From positions 1 to 64,000 of the forward strand of contig NZ_LR777658.1 of the NCBI RefSeq assembly GCF_902807005.1: 64,000 nucleotides of DNA, in the 5' to 3' direction. Position 1 is the first letter of the stretch. Each line of letters starts with the position of its first letter. The notes beneath the pieces were generated by a model that was not told the origin of the DNA, did no database searches, and worked only from the letters and a program-made list of their open reading frames with translations. Source of the stretch: Chlamydiifrater phoenicopteri (lineage in GTDB: Bacteria; Chlamydiota; Chlamydiia; Chlamydiales; Chlamydiaceae). The position numbers and the translations under genes were made by a program. Positions 7,919 through 18,002 of this stretch are shown in pieces.

Positions 7919-10099
7919 AGCTTTTTGCAAAGATCCGTTAATACGCATAATTTGTTTTCCTTTAATCAGAAATTGATATCGAAAGAAATCTTTGATTTTA
8001 GAGTAGCCACAAGAAGTAATTTCCATAATTTGAAAATCTGGGGAAGGTCTTTTTGCTAATAATAAGTGAACTTTTTTGATTTCAGACAAGGTCTCCTCGG
8101 AATTTTTCCCTATAAAGATACATCGGACAAGCCTTTGGAAGGGTGGAAAATCGCATAACTCTCTTCCAGGAAGTTCTCTATGATAAAATGTAGAGTAGTC
8201 TCTCGCAACTGCAGCCAGGATGGTAGAGTGATCGGGTAAAAAGGTTTGGATAAGAACTTCTCCAGAAAGTTTACCTCTTCCAGATCGTCCTGCTACCTGA
8301 GTGATTAATTGGAAGACCTGCTCTGAAGCTCTGAAGTCTGGAATGTGTAACCCCGAGTCTCCGTTAAGAATCACAGATAGAGTAACAGAGGGACAATTCA
8401 TTCCTTTTGCAATCATTTGTGTCCCAATGAGAACATCGGCTTTACCCGTAGAAAATTGGCGGAAAAGTTCATCATGAGCATTTTTGCTTCGGGTGGTGTC
8501 AGAGTCTATGCGGATGATTCGTATAGAAGGGAAGATAGCGTATAAAGCTTTCTCTATCTTTTCTGTTCCCATGCCGCGAAAAACCAATGACATGGAATCT
8601 CCACATTGTTCGCATTTTGTTGGTGGCGGAGAGATGGCATAGTTGCACAAATGGCAGGCTAGAGTATTAGATTTTTTGTGAAAGGTTAAAGTAACATCAC
8701 AGTGTTTGCATTTTATAACATGTTGACAAGAGGAACAGAGAGCACTCGTGTAATACCCTCTGCGATTGTAGAAAATAACGGTTTGTTCTCCTTTTTTTAA
8801 TCGCTCTTCTATTCCATTGATTACAGGTTGGGTGAACAATGTTGAAGAGTGAGATTTTTCTAGTTCCTCGTTCATGTTTATCAAAGAAACTTTTGGAGGG
8901 ATTAGGCTAACAGCAGGATTAGAAAGGGTTAGCAATTGATACTTTCCCGATAAAGCATTGTAGTAGCTTTCTATACTAGGAGTTGCACTTCCAAGTAAGA
9001 CCGTGGCGTTTGCTAGTTTTCCGCGCATGACAGCTACATCTCTAGCTTGGTAGCAGGGAGTGCTTTCTTGTTGTTTATAAGCGGGATCATGTTCTTCATC
9101 AACGATGATAAGCCCAAGATTTTTTAAAGGACAAAACAAGGCTGAACGGGGCCCTAGTATGACGTCTATAGCTCCTTCAGAAGCTTGCTGCCAAGTTTTG
9201 CTTTTCTCGCTATCGCTCAATTTGTGGTGGAGGATAGCAACTTTTTTCCCTAGACGGGCACGGAATAAATCCATGTTTTGCACAGTAAGGGCTATTTCTG
9301 GGACAAGGAATATGGAGCTTTTCCCCAGTTCTCTAGTTTTTTCTATAGCTTGGAAATATATTTCAGTTTTTCCGCTTCCAGTGACTCCAAAAAGAAGATG
9401 GGTTAGAAATTGAGCTTTTTCTAAGGAGTGAGAAATTTTTTGAACAGCCAGAGATTGTTCCGTTGTTAGAGTTTTGGATTCTGGAAGAAAAAATTCTACG
9501 TTATTTAATTGCAAATCGTATTCAGAGCTAGAGACTATTTTAATAACACCCGCCTTCTCAAGAGAAAGAACGGGTGAAGTAGAGACGCTAGCTTCTTTTA
9601 TTAGCTCTGCTAATGTTAAGGAATGTGTAGAGTAGAGTAATGTTCGGAGGACTCTAACCTGGGGAGAGTCTGTAGAACCTTTTTCTCGAATGAGAGCTCG
9701 TATTTTGGATTTTGATTTTAAACAAGATACTAAGTAGTGCTCCTTGGGTTGCACTACTGTTTGAGCTTTGCTGGGAATTACTAGTTTTAACATTTTTCCT
9801 AGCGGGCAAAAGTAATACTTACTCATCCAGATAATAAGTTCTAACAAATCTTCTGAGAGAGTAATTCCTGAATCAATATTGTTGATAATTGGAAAAACAT
9901 AGGGACTTTTAGTTTCAGTTTTAGTCCGAATGACTATGGCCGCTTTTTGAGATCCGCGCAGAGGCACTGAGACGACCGAACCTCTGAAAATTTCTGTTTC
10001 CAAATTTTCAGGAATGCCGTAATCCAAAATTTTATTAATTGTGGATCCAACAATTACTTCAGCGTATCGACGAAAGGTAGTTTGCTTAATATTGCCCAT
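7847..10099 (-). CDS. priA: Primosomal protein N' (replication restart helicase)
   Basis: A 750-residue superfamily 2 DNA helicase that restarts stalled forks by reloading the replisome. Walker A is GVTGSGKTE (GSGKT at 241-245) and Walker B is VDEEHDPAYKQ. Eight zinc-binding cysteines form the CSSC...CKHC...CHLC...CEQC cluster. The C-terminus ends in the usual DVDP-type tail. Start ATG at 10099 lies inside the end of the upstream unknown gene (46-nt overlap), suggesting translational coupling. Its 3' end runs into bioF. Equivalent to CT778. Confidence 0.95.
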   Translation of the reverse strand: MGNIKQTTFRRYAEVIVGSTINKILDYGIPENLETEIFRGSVVSVPLRGSQKAAIVIRTKTETKSPYVFPIINNIDSGITLSEDLLELIIWMSKYYFCPLGKMLKLVIPSKAQTVVQPKEHYLVSCLKSKSKIRALIREKGSTDSPQVRVLRTLLYSTHSLTLAELIKEASVSTSPVLSLEKAGVIKIVSSSEYDLQLNNVEFFLPESKTLTTEQSLAVQKISHSLEKAQFLTHLLFGVTGSGKTEIYFQAIEKTRELGKSSIFLVPEIALTVQNMDLFRARLGKKVAILHHKLSDSEKSKTWQQASEGAIDVILGPRSALFCPLKNLGLIIVDEEHDPAYKQQESTPCYQARDVAVMRGKLANATVLLGSATPSIESYYNALSGKYQLLTLSNPAVSLIPPKVSLINMNEELEKSHSSTLFTQPVINGIEERLKKGEQTVIFYNRRGYYTSALCSSCQHVIKCKHCDVTLTFHKKSNTLACHLCNYAISPPPTKCEQCGDSMSLVFRGMGTEKIEKALYAIFPSIRIIRIDSDTTRSKNAHDELFRQFSTGKADVLIGTQMIAKGMNCPSVTLSVILNGDSGLHIPDFRASEQVFQLITQVAGRSGRGKLSGEVLIQTFLPDHSTILAAVARDYSTFYHRELPGRELCDFPPFQRLVRCIFIGKNSEETLSEIKKVHLLLAKRPSPDFQIMEITSCGYSKIKDFFRYQFLIKGKQIMRINGSLQKALFDAKLSGKVKFMIDVDPTTTFF

Positions 10100-10794
10100 A
10101 AGTCTTTCTTTAATCCAGTATTGTTGGCGTATTCTTCAGAAGAGTAGATAGGGATTACAAGAGATTCTTTATTGTAAGAAAAAGAGGAATGAGGGGAAGT
10201 ATTAGGAAAGTATTGCTGGGTTAGTATAGGAGACAATAATGTTAGAGGGTGCTGAGGTAGTAATTGTTCTAAAGTATCTGCCGAGTGAATGAAAACACAC
10301 CTAGCAGGGAATAAGCGTTGGGTTATAACTTTAGCCAAACGTGAAACAAAGACAACTTCTTCACTGTCTTCTCTATGAGAAAAAATAGCACAGGGGATGA
10401 TCATCTCTGAGAGAGCTTTATCTTTTAAAGAAGCAAAGGAAAGTCTTGATATATCATCTGTGGGGTCCACAGGAGATAACGATAGTTCCCAATTAGTACT
10501 ATTGTATACGGGCTTTTTTGGTGAGGGTAGCTTTAAGGAATAAGATGTCGTTGTAGGCGCGTTCTTGGGCAGAGATTTCTGGGATACGTGAGAGCTCTTT
10601 GGGTCAAGAAGCGTAGTCTTTACTGGACTTGTGGGACGAGAAGGTTGATTGGCTGCTTTAAAAGATTGAGAAGTTTTTTTAGGTTTTGTTATTGCCAGAG
10701 GAGACAACGTCTCTGTTGTTTTCTCGACATGGTAGTAGAAGTCTTCAATGTTAGCAGCTAAACAATCAAGCAAGTAAGTAACAGATTTGTCCAT
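10054..10794 (-). CDS. Conserved chlamydial hypothetical protein upstream of priA
   Basis: A 246-residue protein of unknown function. Residues about 30-105 are low-complexity, rich in Ser, Thr, Pro and Lys, and probably disordered. The C-terminal half (about 125-246) looks folded, with alternating hydrophobic segments around IIPCAIFSH and CVFIHSADTLEQLLP. No signal peptide, membrane helix or known catalytic motif is visible. The last 46 nt overlap the start of priA, so the two form an operon. It sits where C. trachomatis has CT779, also of unknown role. I see no basis for naming a function. Confidence 0.75.
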   Translation of the reverse strand: MDKSVTYLLDCLAANIEDFYYHVEKTTETLSPLAITKPKKTSQSFKAANQPSRPTSPVKTTLLDPKSSHVSQKSLPKNAPTTTSYSLKLPSPKKPVYNSTNWELSLSPVDPTDDISRLSFASLKDKALSEMIIPCAIFSHREDSEEVVFVSRLAKVITQRLFPARCVFIHSADTLEQLLPQHPLTLLSPILTQQYFPNTSPHSSFSYNKESLVIPIYSSEEYANNTGLKKDLWAILSKLPFVDTLK

Positions 10795-10966
10795 CGTCAG
10801 CGAGGTTTCTTTAGAGCTAAAGTCTCCACTATATCCTCTGTTGGATTTATTGCTCCATTAGATCTTGTGTTTGTTTTTTTCTTTGGATTTTATTTTTATT
10901 CTGGCAATAACTGGAGGATGTGACTTTTTGTAGACATGAACGTGTATAAAATTACTCAGGGTTTTT

Positions 10967-11479
10967 ATGAGAGTGTTAGTTAAAGTTTTTGTGGCTGTTT
11001 TTTGTTTGTTTTCAGTCTCTTGTTGTTATGGAGGGACAGGTAAGAACTCTTTGAAAAAAGTTAGTTATGACGGCGCCTCTATGCATAAAAAAGATCATGC
11101 AGCAATTGCATGGGAAAGTCTAAAGGAAGCAACAGAAGCATCCCAAAGAGATCGGAAGCCCATATGTTTGTTCTTTACCGGATCTGATTGGTGTATTTGG
11201 TGTATTCGTATGGAGAAACAGATTATGAGTACCCCAGAGTTTGCTAACTTTTCTAGAAAACATTTGCACATGGTGTTGGTGGACTTTCCTCAGTCGACTC
11301 CTCTGGATGAATCTACCAAACAACAGAATCGTTTGTTAAAACAGAAATATAATGTTAATGGGTTTCCTGAGTTGGTATTCATTGACTCTGAAGGAAAGGT
11401 GCTTTCTCGACAAGGATATGAACAAGGAGGGGCAAGACCCTATATTTCTAAGTTAAAGAGAGAATTGTCTATAAAGTAA
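10967..11479 (+). CDS. Exported thioredoxin-fold disulfide oxidoreductase (CxxC = CIWC)
   Basis: A 170-residue protein with an N-terminal signal-like segment (about residues 1-20, rich in Val, Phe, Leu and ending in Cys-Cys) followed by a thioredoxin_7/DUF255-like domain. The redox motif is SDWCIWC (C76, C79) and the conserved cis-Pro region appears in NGFPELVFID. It is likely periplasmic and may handle disulfides of the cysteine-rich chlamydial outer membrane proteins. ATG at 10967 with CAGGG about 6 nt upstream. Transcribed divergently from the priA operon. Equivalent to CT780. A lipoprotein signal is possible (VSCC) but not convincing. Confidence 0.84.
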   Translation: MRVLVKVFVAVFCLFSVSCCYGGTGKNSLKKVSYDGASMHKKDHAAIAWESLKEATEASQRDRKPICLFFTGSDWCIWCIRMEKQIMSTPEFANFSRKHLHMVLVDFPQSTPLDESTKQQNRLLKQKYNVNGFPELVFIDSEGKVLSRQGYEQGGARPYISKLKRELSIK

Positions 11480-11522
11480 CCCAAAGTACAGGGTTGTAAA
11501 AGTTTTTTTCTTGTCTCGCTAA

Positions 11523-11566
11523 GATCCCTGGGAGATTCCTCTTTAGAAGAGGTTTCTTCTAGGATC
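11523..11566 (+). terminator. Possible nested hairpin terminator downstream of CIWC thioredoxin gene
   Basis: Inner stem CCTCTT (11538-11543) with AAGAGG (11547-11552), outer stem GATCC (11523-11527) with GGATC (11562-11566). It is followed by mixed rather than pure T, and the inner loop is only 3 nt, so it is a weak candidate. Confidence 0.3.
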
Positions 11567-11685
11567 GAAAATCTAACTCTAAACCCATCCCAACTTCTTT
11601 CATACGCATCTGGATTTTTGTTGTTTAAAAAGCGTATACTAGGGAAATGCTGCCCTCGTTTGGTTTATTTCTCGAGGGAATGTAA

Positions 11686-13323
<1,638 letters not shown>

Positions 13324-13328
13324 AAATG

Positions 13329-14771
13329 CTATTTTCCCAAGGGGGTTAGTTCATATCCTCCCTTGGTGTCTTTTATTTCATAGCCTAGCAGAGAGATCTG
13401 TTCTCTAAGGGAGTCCGCTAGTAACCAATTGCGTTCTTTTCTTGCTTCATCTCGTTTTTGTGCTAGTAACACAACATTTTCTGGAATAGGGGTTTTTTTA
13501 GACTCCAGCGAGAGGATGTTTAGAACAGAATTAGCTCGTTTTAAAGCATCCAAAATGACTTGCGACTCCTGATAAGAAATGTCTTTTGCGCATAGCAGCT
13601 CGTTTATTTCCTTCGCTAGTTCAAAAAGAGAAGCGATTCCTACAGCTATATTAAGGTCATTGCCAAGAGCTGTTGTAAATGAGGTCATAAATTTGTTAGT
13701 AATAGTAAGTACAAGCTCTCGCACAGGGGTTGGGCTAGTTATTTCTGGGATGGATTTTAAGCGGTTTACGAAGGATTCTAATCGACGTAAAGCGCTGCAG
13801 CAGCCATCTAAAGAATCTTTAGTAAAATTTAGTTGCATGCGATAATGACTTTGTAAAAGCAGAAAACGAATCTCTTTCCCTTGATAGCCCTTGTCTAAAA
13901 GATCTCTCAACGTAAAAAAGTTGCCTAAGCTTTTCGACATTTTTTTGCCGTTTACCAGAAGATGCTCTGAATGCATCCAGAATCGACTAAAATCCTTCTC
14001 GGTCAAACTTTCTGACTGAGCAATTTCATTCTCATGGTGGGGGAAAATATTGTCTACGCCCCCAGCATGAATGTCTATAGTTTGTCCAAGAGTATGCATC
14101 GCCATAGTGGAACACTCTATATGCCATCCTGGGCGTCCTTTACCCCAAGGGCTTTCCCAATAAATATTGCCGTCTCGTTCTTTGTTGTATGACTTCCATA
14201 GAGCGAAGTCTCCAACATAGTCTTTTTCGTATTCATCCAACTCTGTCGGACTTGTAGAAGAGAGCTCTGAAAGGTTAAGATCGGACAATTTTCCGTATCT
14301 GGGAAATTTGCTAACGGAAAAATAAACAGAGTGGTCAGAACCTATGTAGGCAACACCTTTGTCTATAAGAATTTCGATGAATGAGATCATTTCAGAAATG
14401 TAATCAGTGGCTCTTGGGTATATGTCGGCTCTTTCTATTCCCAATTGATCTACATCTTGTAGAAAGGCTTCTATATATTTCTCTGTGTAGGTTTTTAGCG
14501 TCTCATTTCTTTCAGTAGCCCGCCTTATTGTCTTGTCGTCGACATCTGTAATATTCATTACGTGACGAACTTTGTACCCAAAGTATTTTAAAGAACGTTT
14601 TAGAATGTCTTCAAAAACATAGGTGCGAAAATTGCCTATGTGAGCATAGTCGTATACGGTAGGTCCACATGTATATAAGAGAACTTCTTTAGAACAAGAG
14701 AAAGGCTCTTTTTTCCCTGATAAAGTATTGTGAAGAAAAAGGCGGAGATCGGTGGTGGAGGGAGTATTCAT
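13329..14771 (-). CDS. cysS: Cysteinyl-tRNA synthetase (class I)
   Basis: Charges tRNA-Cys. The 480-residue protein carries the HIGH-type motif as HIGN (44-47) after CGPTVYDYA, and KMSKS at 277-281. Zinc ligands are expected at C35, C220, H245 and E249, all present. ATG at 14771. Monocistronic on the minus strand, tail to tail with lysS. A hairpin that could terminate lysS lies inside its last ten codons. Equivalent to CT782. No unusual residues were seen. Confidence 0.97.
   Translation of the reverse strand: MNTPSTTDLRLFLHNTLSGKKEPFSCSKEVLLYTCGPTVYDYAHIGNFRTYVFEDILKRSLKYFGYKVRHVMNITDVDDKTIRRATERNETLKTYTEKYIEAFLQDVDQLGIERADIYPRATDYISEMISFIEILIDKGVAYIGSDHSVYFSVSKFPRYGKLSDLNLSELSSTSPTELDEYEKDYVGDFALWKSYNKERDGNIYWESPWGKGRPGWHIECSTMAMHTLGQTIDIHAGGVDNIFPHHENEIAQSESLTEKDFSRFWMHSEHLLVNGKKMSKSLGNFFTLRDLLDKGYQGKEIRFLLLQSHYRMQLNFTKDSLDGCCSALRRLESFVNRLKSIPEITSPTPVRELVLTITNKFMTSFTTALGNDLNIAVGIASLFELAKEINELLCAKDISYQESQVILDALKRANSVLNILSLESKKTPIPENVVLLAQKRDEARKERNWLLADSLREQISLLGYEIKDTKGGYELTPLGK
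13337..13378 (+). terminator. Probable lysS terminator lying inside the cysS 3' end
   Basis: CCAAGGGGG (13337-13345) pairs with CCTCCCTTGG (13357-13366; one G-T pair and a T bulge depending on register), followed on the plus strand by a T-rich TGTCTTTTATTT. It lies in the last codons of cysS, so lysS mRNA would extend antisense into cysS only briefly. Confidence 0.45.
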
Positions 14772-14923
14772 AAATTGGCTTGCGCACTATTTTATCTGTT
14801 TGAGATTCTCCTGATTATAATTTGTTTGTTGAAAAAAGCAAAGGCAGACGTTTAATTCGTAGCTTTATTTTGAGTTATGAAGTATTTTTTTTTAAACTTG
14901 TCTACTGGTTCCGTTTTTTAGTT

Positions 14924-14951
14924 TTGTTTTAATCAAAAAAAAGATTATATA
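14924..14951 (+). promoter_or_regulatory. Candidate sigma66 promoter for the WCGSC thioredoxin gene
   Basis: TTGTTT (14924-14929), 16-nt spacer, TATATA (14946-14951), in the divergent region between cysS and the downstream plus-strand gene. The AT-rich surroundings lower the specificity. Confidence 0.4.
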
Positions 14952-15023
14952 ACAGAATTTCTAGAGAGCGGTCAAAATGGATCGCCGAGTCAAGGAAGAT
15001 GACCATTTTAAGGAGAGGCGCTA

Positions 15024-16070
15024 GTGGTATTAGTAAGAAGGTTTAAGAACGTTAGGTTACTCCGCTCATTATCCCTATTGCTTTGTGTAAATACCGTTGC
15101 TCATGCTGCTCCAGAGAAACAGAAAGCCTCCTCAAATTTTTGGTACACAAACTATCAGGATGCTTTGAAAAAAGCCAAAGATAGTCACAAAGGGCTTCTG
15201 GTACTGTTCTCCGGATCAGACTGGTGTGGATCTTGCATGAAGATCAAGCGAGAAGTTCTTTCTAATCCAGCATTTATTTCTAAAATTCAAAGTGCGTTCG
15301 TTTGCTTGGAAATAGATTTTCCAAGGCACAAGAACTTAGATGAGGCTATTCGTAAACAGAACATGGCGCTGAAAGAACGCTTTCATGTTGATGAGTTTCC
15401 TTGTCTGGTATTGCTGACTAAAGAAGAAAGAGAAGTTTTTCGTGTAATCTCTTTTGGTAATGAATCTGGTGAAGGGTTGGCGGGTCATTTGCAGCACATT
15501 ATGAAGAGCGACGAGCTTTTACAAAAAGCGTTGCCAGTTCTTCATAAACTTTCTTTAGAAGAGTTGAGAGAGTGTTATGATTTGGCTCAAGAATTAGGTC
15601 GTAGGGATATTATTAAGAATATCCTTTCTCTTGGAGTGAAGGAAGATGACTACTTCTTTCTATCTGAGCAGTTTCGTCTTCTAGTTGAAGGCGGTAAGAT
15701 GGATACAGAGGAATGCGTCAAATTAAAGAAAAGGTTGCTTTCTAAAGATCCTAAGAATGAAAGGCAAACACATTTCACTGTGGCTCTTATAGAGTTTCAG
15801 GAATTGGCAAAAAGATCTAAGGAGGGCGTTCGTCAAGATTCTAGCCAAGTCATAGCACCTTTAGAGTCTTATTTGGCCCAATTTGGAAGACAGGATAAAG
15901 AAAACGTTTGGCGTATTGAGATGATGATAGCGCAGTTTTATTCTGAATCTGATCAATGGGATTTTGCGAGGAAGCATGCGGAGGTAGCATACGAATTTGC
16001 TCCAAACAATGTTCGCTCTCACATATCGCAGTCTTTGGACTACATTAAAGATCAGGAGTGCTGTTCCTAG
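15024..16070 (+). CDS. Exported thioredoxin-fold disulfide isomerase-like protein with helical C-terminal domain
   Basis: A 348-residue protein with a typical signal peptide (positive N-terminus, LLRSLSLLLCVNT core, cleavage after AHA near residue 28). A thioredoxin-like domain (about 38-150) has the redox motif SDWCGSC (C68, C71) and the cis-Pro region DEFPCLVLL. Residues about 165-348 are helical and repeat-like, perhaps TPR-like, ending with EVAYEFAPNN. Start is GTG at 15024 with AGGAG at 15011-15015. It overlaps the end of rnpA (minus) by 26 nt. Equivalent to CT783, a predicted disulfide bond isomerase. Domain C-terminal to the thioredoxin fold is unassigned. Confidence 0.84.
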   Translation: MVLVRRFKNVRLLRSLSLLLCVNTVAHAAPEKQKASSNFWYTNYQDALKKAKDSHKGLLVLFSGSDWCGSCMKIKREVLSNPAFISKIQSAFVCLEIDFPRHKNLDEAIRKQNMALKERFHVDEFPCLVLLTKEEREVFRVISFGNESGEGLAGHLQHIMKSDELLQKALPVLHKLSLEELRECYDLAQELGRRDIIKNILSLGVKEDDYFFLSEQFRLLVEGGKMDTEECVKLKKRLLSKDPKNERQTHFTVALIEFQELAKRSKEGVRQDSSQVIAPLESYLAQFGRQDKENVWRIEMMIAQFYSESDQWDFARKHAEVAYEFAPNNVRSHISQSLDYIKDQECCS

Positions 16071-16428
16071 AACAGCTGTCTAGATTCATTTGTTTGATTT
16101 TTGGAATGCAGTTCAAGAAGTCATCGAACAAGCTTTGCACGGAGGGCATGACAGAGCTTGATTGCGGCATGACTACTATGCTGCAGGAGGGTAGAGATGG
16201 TCGAGAGTGACGAAAAGCTTCTCTAACTTTTCTTTTGAAAGAATTTCTTGCTACAGCCTTTCCAAATTTTTTTGAAACAGTGATACCCAGTCTGGCAGAA
16301 CTTTTCTTTGACAGAGTCACATAGAAAAGAGCCTGCCTGCCACGGAAACAAGTCCCTTGACGCTGCGTATAGAGAAATTGTTTCCGCTTAAGGATACGAA
16401 ACTTCTTTGGTAAGGAAAAAGAACTCAC
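16045..16428 (-). CDS. rnpA: Ribonuclease P protein component
   Basis: Binds the catalytic RNA of RNase P and helps mature the 5' ends of tRNAs. About 127 residues, basic, with the signature ARNSFKRKVREAFR and an N-terminal LPKKFRILKRKQF block. I prefer the GTG at 16428, which starts one nucleotide after the rpmH stop; a TTG at 16440 would overlap rpmH by 11 nt. The C-terminal tail is read over the end of the thioredoxin gene on the other strand. rpmH-rnpA is the conserved bacterial order. Equivalent to CT784. Confidence 0.92.
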   Translation of the reverse strand: MSSFSLPKKFRILKRKQFLYTQRQGTCFRGRQALFYVTLSKKSSARLGITVSKKFGKAVARNSFKRKVREAFRHSRPSLPSCSIVVMPQSSSVMPSVQSLFDDFLNCIPKIKQMNLDSCSRNSTPDL

Positions 16429-16429
16429 A

Positions 16430-16567
16430 CTATAGATCAATCAAAAGATGTCGACCATGCCGCCGCCGGCGGTTCAAAAGTTTTCTACCACCCTTTGTTT
16501 GCATGCGCTTTCGAAACCCTACAGAAGAGCGACGCTTTTTTTTACTAGGTTGATAAGTGCGTTTCAC
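16430..16567 (-). CDS. rpmH: 50S ribosomal protein L34
   Basis: A 45-residue, highly basic protein of the large subunit. Translating the minus strand from the GTG at 16567 gives [12 protein letters not shown] at the N-terminus, then [15 protein letters not shown], then LLIDL and stop; these are the L34 family motifs. The GTG start is supported by AGAGG about 7 nt upstream. It is 1 nt from rnpA. A plus-strand open frame over the same bases is only its shadow. Equivalent to CT785. Confidence 0.96.
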   Translation of the reverse strand: MKRTYQPSKKKRRSSVGFRKRMQTKGGRKLLNRRRRHGRHLLIDL

Positions 16568-16867
16568 GATAAACCTCTCAATATTTTGCACGAATCTCTC
16601 GATTTCAGAGAGAGAAACGCTGATCGAACAGGCGACAATGGTATCAATTTGCGTAAATAAACATCAATAAAAACCACCCCCCTTTTTTCCCGCTCTCACT
16701 AAGAGAAAAGAAAGCAATTTTCTAAATTGGAATTAGTTGAAAAAAAAAACGAAACGCAATAAAGTATCCCCTATATTGCTCTGTTGTGCTTCCTGGTTGG
16801 AACTCTTTCCGTGTTCTAGGAGCATAAGGTCGCCTTAGTTAGCCGAAGATGTTTTATAAGGTTGTTT
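16568..16867. other. Divergent intergenic region between rpmH-rnpA and rpmJ-rpsN
   Basis: About 300 nt without a gene. On the rpmH side is a small hairpin TCTCTC/GAGAGA (about 16595-16613). On the rpmJ side are a candidate promoter (16737-16765) and a roughly 95-nt leader that contains a small hairpin TAAGG-TCG-CCTTA near 16826-16838. No RNA gene recognised. Confidence 0.6.
16737..16765 (+). promoter_or_regulatory. Candidate sigma66 promoter for rpmJ-rpsN
   Basis: TTGAAA (16737-16742), 17-nt spacer, TAAAGT (16760-16765). The spacing is ideal and the -35 differs from consensus at one base. Predicted start about 16772, giving a leader of some 95 nt before rpmJ. Confidence 0.5.
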
Positions 16868-17005
16868 ATGAAGGTTAGTTCATCTATCAAAGCAGATCCC
16901 TCTAAAGGAGACAAGTTAGTACGCAGGTGCGGTCGTCTTTATGTCATCAATAAAAAAGACCCTAACCGCAAACAAAGACAGCGTGGGCCTGCGCGTAAAA
17001 AATAA
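16868..17005 (+). CDS. rpmJ: 50S ribosomal protein L36 (zinc-free type)
   Basis: A 45-residue basic protein translated from the ATG at 16868: [12 protein letters not shown] at the start, then [21 protein letters not shown], ending GPARKK. The order of conserved basic and aromatic residues and the KQRQ tail identify L36. Only one of the four residues of the CxxC...C...H zinc ribbon remains, so this is a 'C-minus' paralogue that does not need zinc, as is known from other bacteria. It is followed 16 nt later by rpsN. Equivalent to CT786. Confidence 0.92.
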   Translation: MKVSSSIKADPSKGDKLVRRCGRLYVINKKDPNRKQRQRGPARKK

Positions 17006-17021
17006 TTTTTAGGATTAGGAT

Positions 17022-17327
17022 ATGGCTAAAAAATCTGCAATCGCTAGAGAGAAAAAGCGTAGAAAACTAGTAGATAGAAATTTTAAGAAGCGTTCGGAGT
17101 TGAGGGCTTTAGCTAAGAGCTTGTTTGCTAGTGAAGAAGAAAAAGAGCAGGCTAGAATCGCTCTTAATAAGATGAAACGAGATACAGCCAGTATTCGTTT
17201 GCACAATCGTTGCCAGCTAACCGGTCGGCCAAAAGGCTTCTTGAGAAAGTTCCAAATTTCCAGAATTTGCTTTAGGCAGATGGCCTCCATGGGTGAAATT
17301 CCTGGAATCGTCAAGTCTAGTTGGTAA
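17022..17327 (+). CDS. rpsN: 30S ribosomal protein S14 (zinc-free type)
   Basis: A 101-residue small-subunit protein. The C-terminal block [15 protein letters not shown]...[17 protein letters not shown] is diagnostic. The CxxC pairs of the short zinc-binding S14 form are absent, and the length matches the long zinc-free form. ATG at 17022, preceded by a purine-rich AGGATTAGGAT. With rpmJ it forms a two-gene unit separated from the main ribosomal operons, as in other chlamydiae (CT787). Ends at a GC-rich terminator. Confidence 0.96.
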   Translation: MAKKSAIAREKKRRKLVDRNFKKRSELRALAKSLFASEEEKEQARIALNKMKRDTASIRLHNRCQLTGRPKGFLRKFQISRICFRQMASMGEIPGIVKSSW

Positions 17328-17338
17328 AAAATCTTTGA

Positions 17339-17359
17339 GGAGCGGGCTCCCGCTCCTTT
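17339..17359. terminator. Terminator between rpsN and the GYF-like protein gene
   Basis: GGAGCGG (17339-17345) pairs with CCGCTCC (17350-17356) across a four-base loop, then TTTAT. It lies between convergent genes and can act on both strands; the T-run is short. Confidence 0.7.
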
Positions 17360-17373
17360 ATCGTTCTCTTTCC

Positions 17374-17907
17374 CTAATTCTCTGACTCTCCTGTTGTATT
17401 TAGATTCCCAGCTCTCTCCCAGTCTTTCATTCCCTTCTTCCATACCCATATTTTTTTCCAGTCCTCAGGCCTGGAGCCTATAGTCTGAATCTCTTTGCAG
17501 AGATCCTCGTATGAAAGGGGCCCTATTGTGTTTTTATTGAGATCTAAGTAAAACCATTGGTCTTCCTCGCAGGACTTTTTTGGACTTTCTGTTTGTTCAT
17601 CCTGACCTTTGTCTAAAACAGAATGCACATCAGGAGAAAGAAAAAGGTTATCGTTAACATTCTCGGGATCCGAAGAATCTAAACTTTGAAAAAAATCAGT
17701 GTTGTCATCAGGCTTCGAATTTTCTTGTTCTGGACTGTTCTTTGGAGGTAAAATAAGGAGAAGAAAGATTCCAAAAAAACCAAGGAAAAGCGTCCCCAAG
17801 AACCATCCCAGGGGATTTCTTCCTTTCCGAATAGCCAAGTAAGCGCCAAGAAAAGCTATGACTGCATAAAAAATAAAAAAGAAACCAGGAAGGATTGAGG
17901 GTAGCAT
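17374..17907 (-). CDS. Two-helix membrane protein with C-terminal GYF_2-like domain
   Basis: A 177-residue protein. The N-terminal ~55 residues form two hydrophobic helices (PGFFFIFYAVIAFLGAYLA and PLGWFLGTLFLGFFGIFLLLI) linked by a basic turn. An acidic, Ser-rich linker (about 56-110) follows. The C-terminus has the pattern WFYLD...IGPLSYEDL...VWKKGMKDWERAG, which matches the GYF_2 (DUF4339) fold found in many bacterial membrane proteins of unknown role, thought to bind peptides. In the position of CT788. Function unknown; the domain assignment is by motif only. Confidence 0.72.
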   Translation of the reverse strand: MLPSILPGFFFIFYAVIAFLGAYLAIRKGRNPLGWFLGTLFLGFFGIFLLLILPPKNSPEQENSKPDDNTDFFQSLDSSDPENVNDNLFLSPDVHSVLDKGQDEQTESPKKSCEEDQWFYLDLNKNTIGPLSYEDLCKEIQTIGSRPEDWKKIWVWKKGMKDWERAGNLNTTGESEN

Positions 17908-18002
17908 ATTAACCGCTTGAATATTAGACTATCATCTAGATCTTATTATTTCTGTGATGTCTATTTCATGCTAGTGAAATAGAGCAAAAAGGGAGTACTT
18001 TT

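Noticed and set aside
9105..9413. A 102-codon plus-strand frame within priA
   Set aside because: Complement of the conserved helicase domain; no binding site.
16448..16660. A 70-codon plus-strand frame at the rpmH locus
   Set aside because: It is antisense to rpmH, whose 45-residue product is unmistakable on the minus strand.
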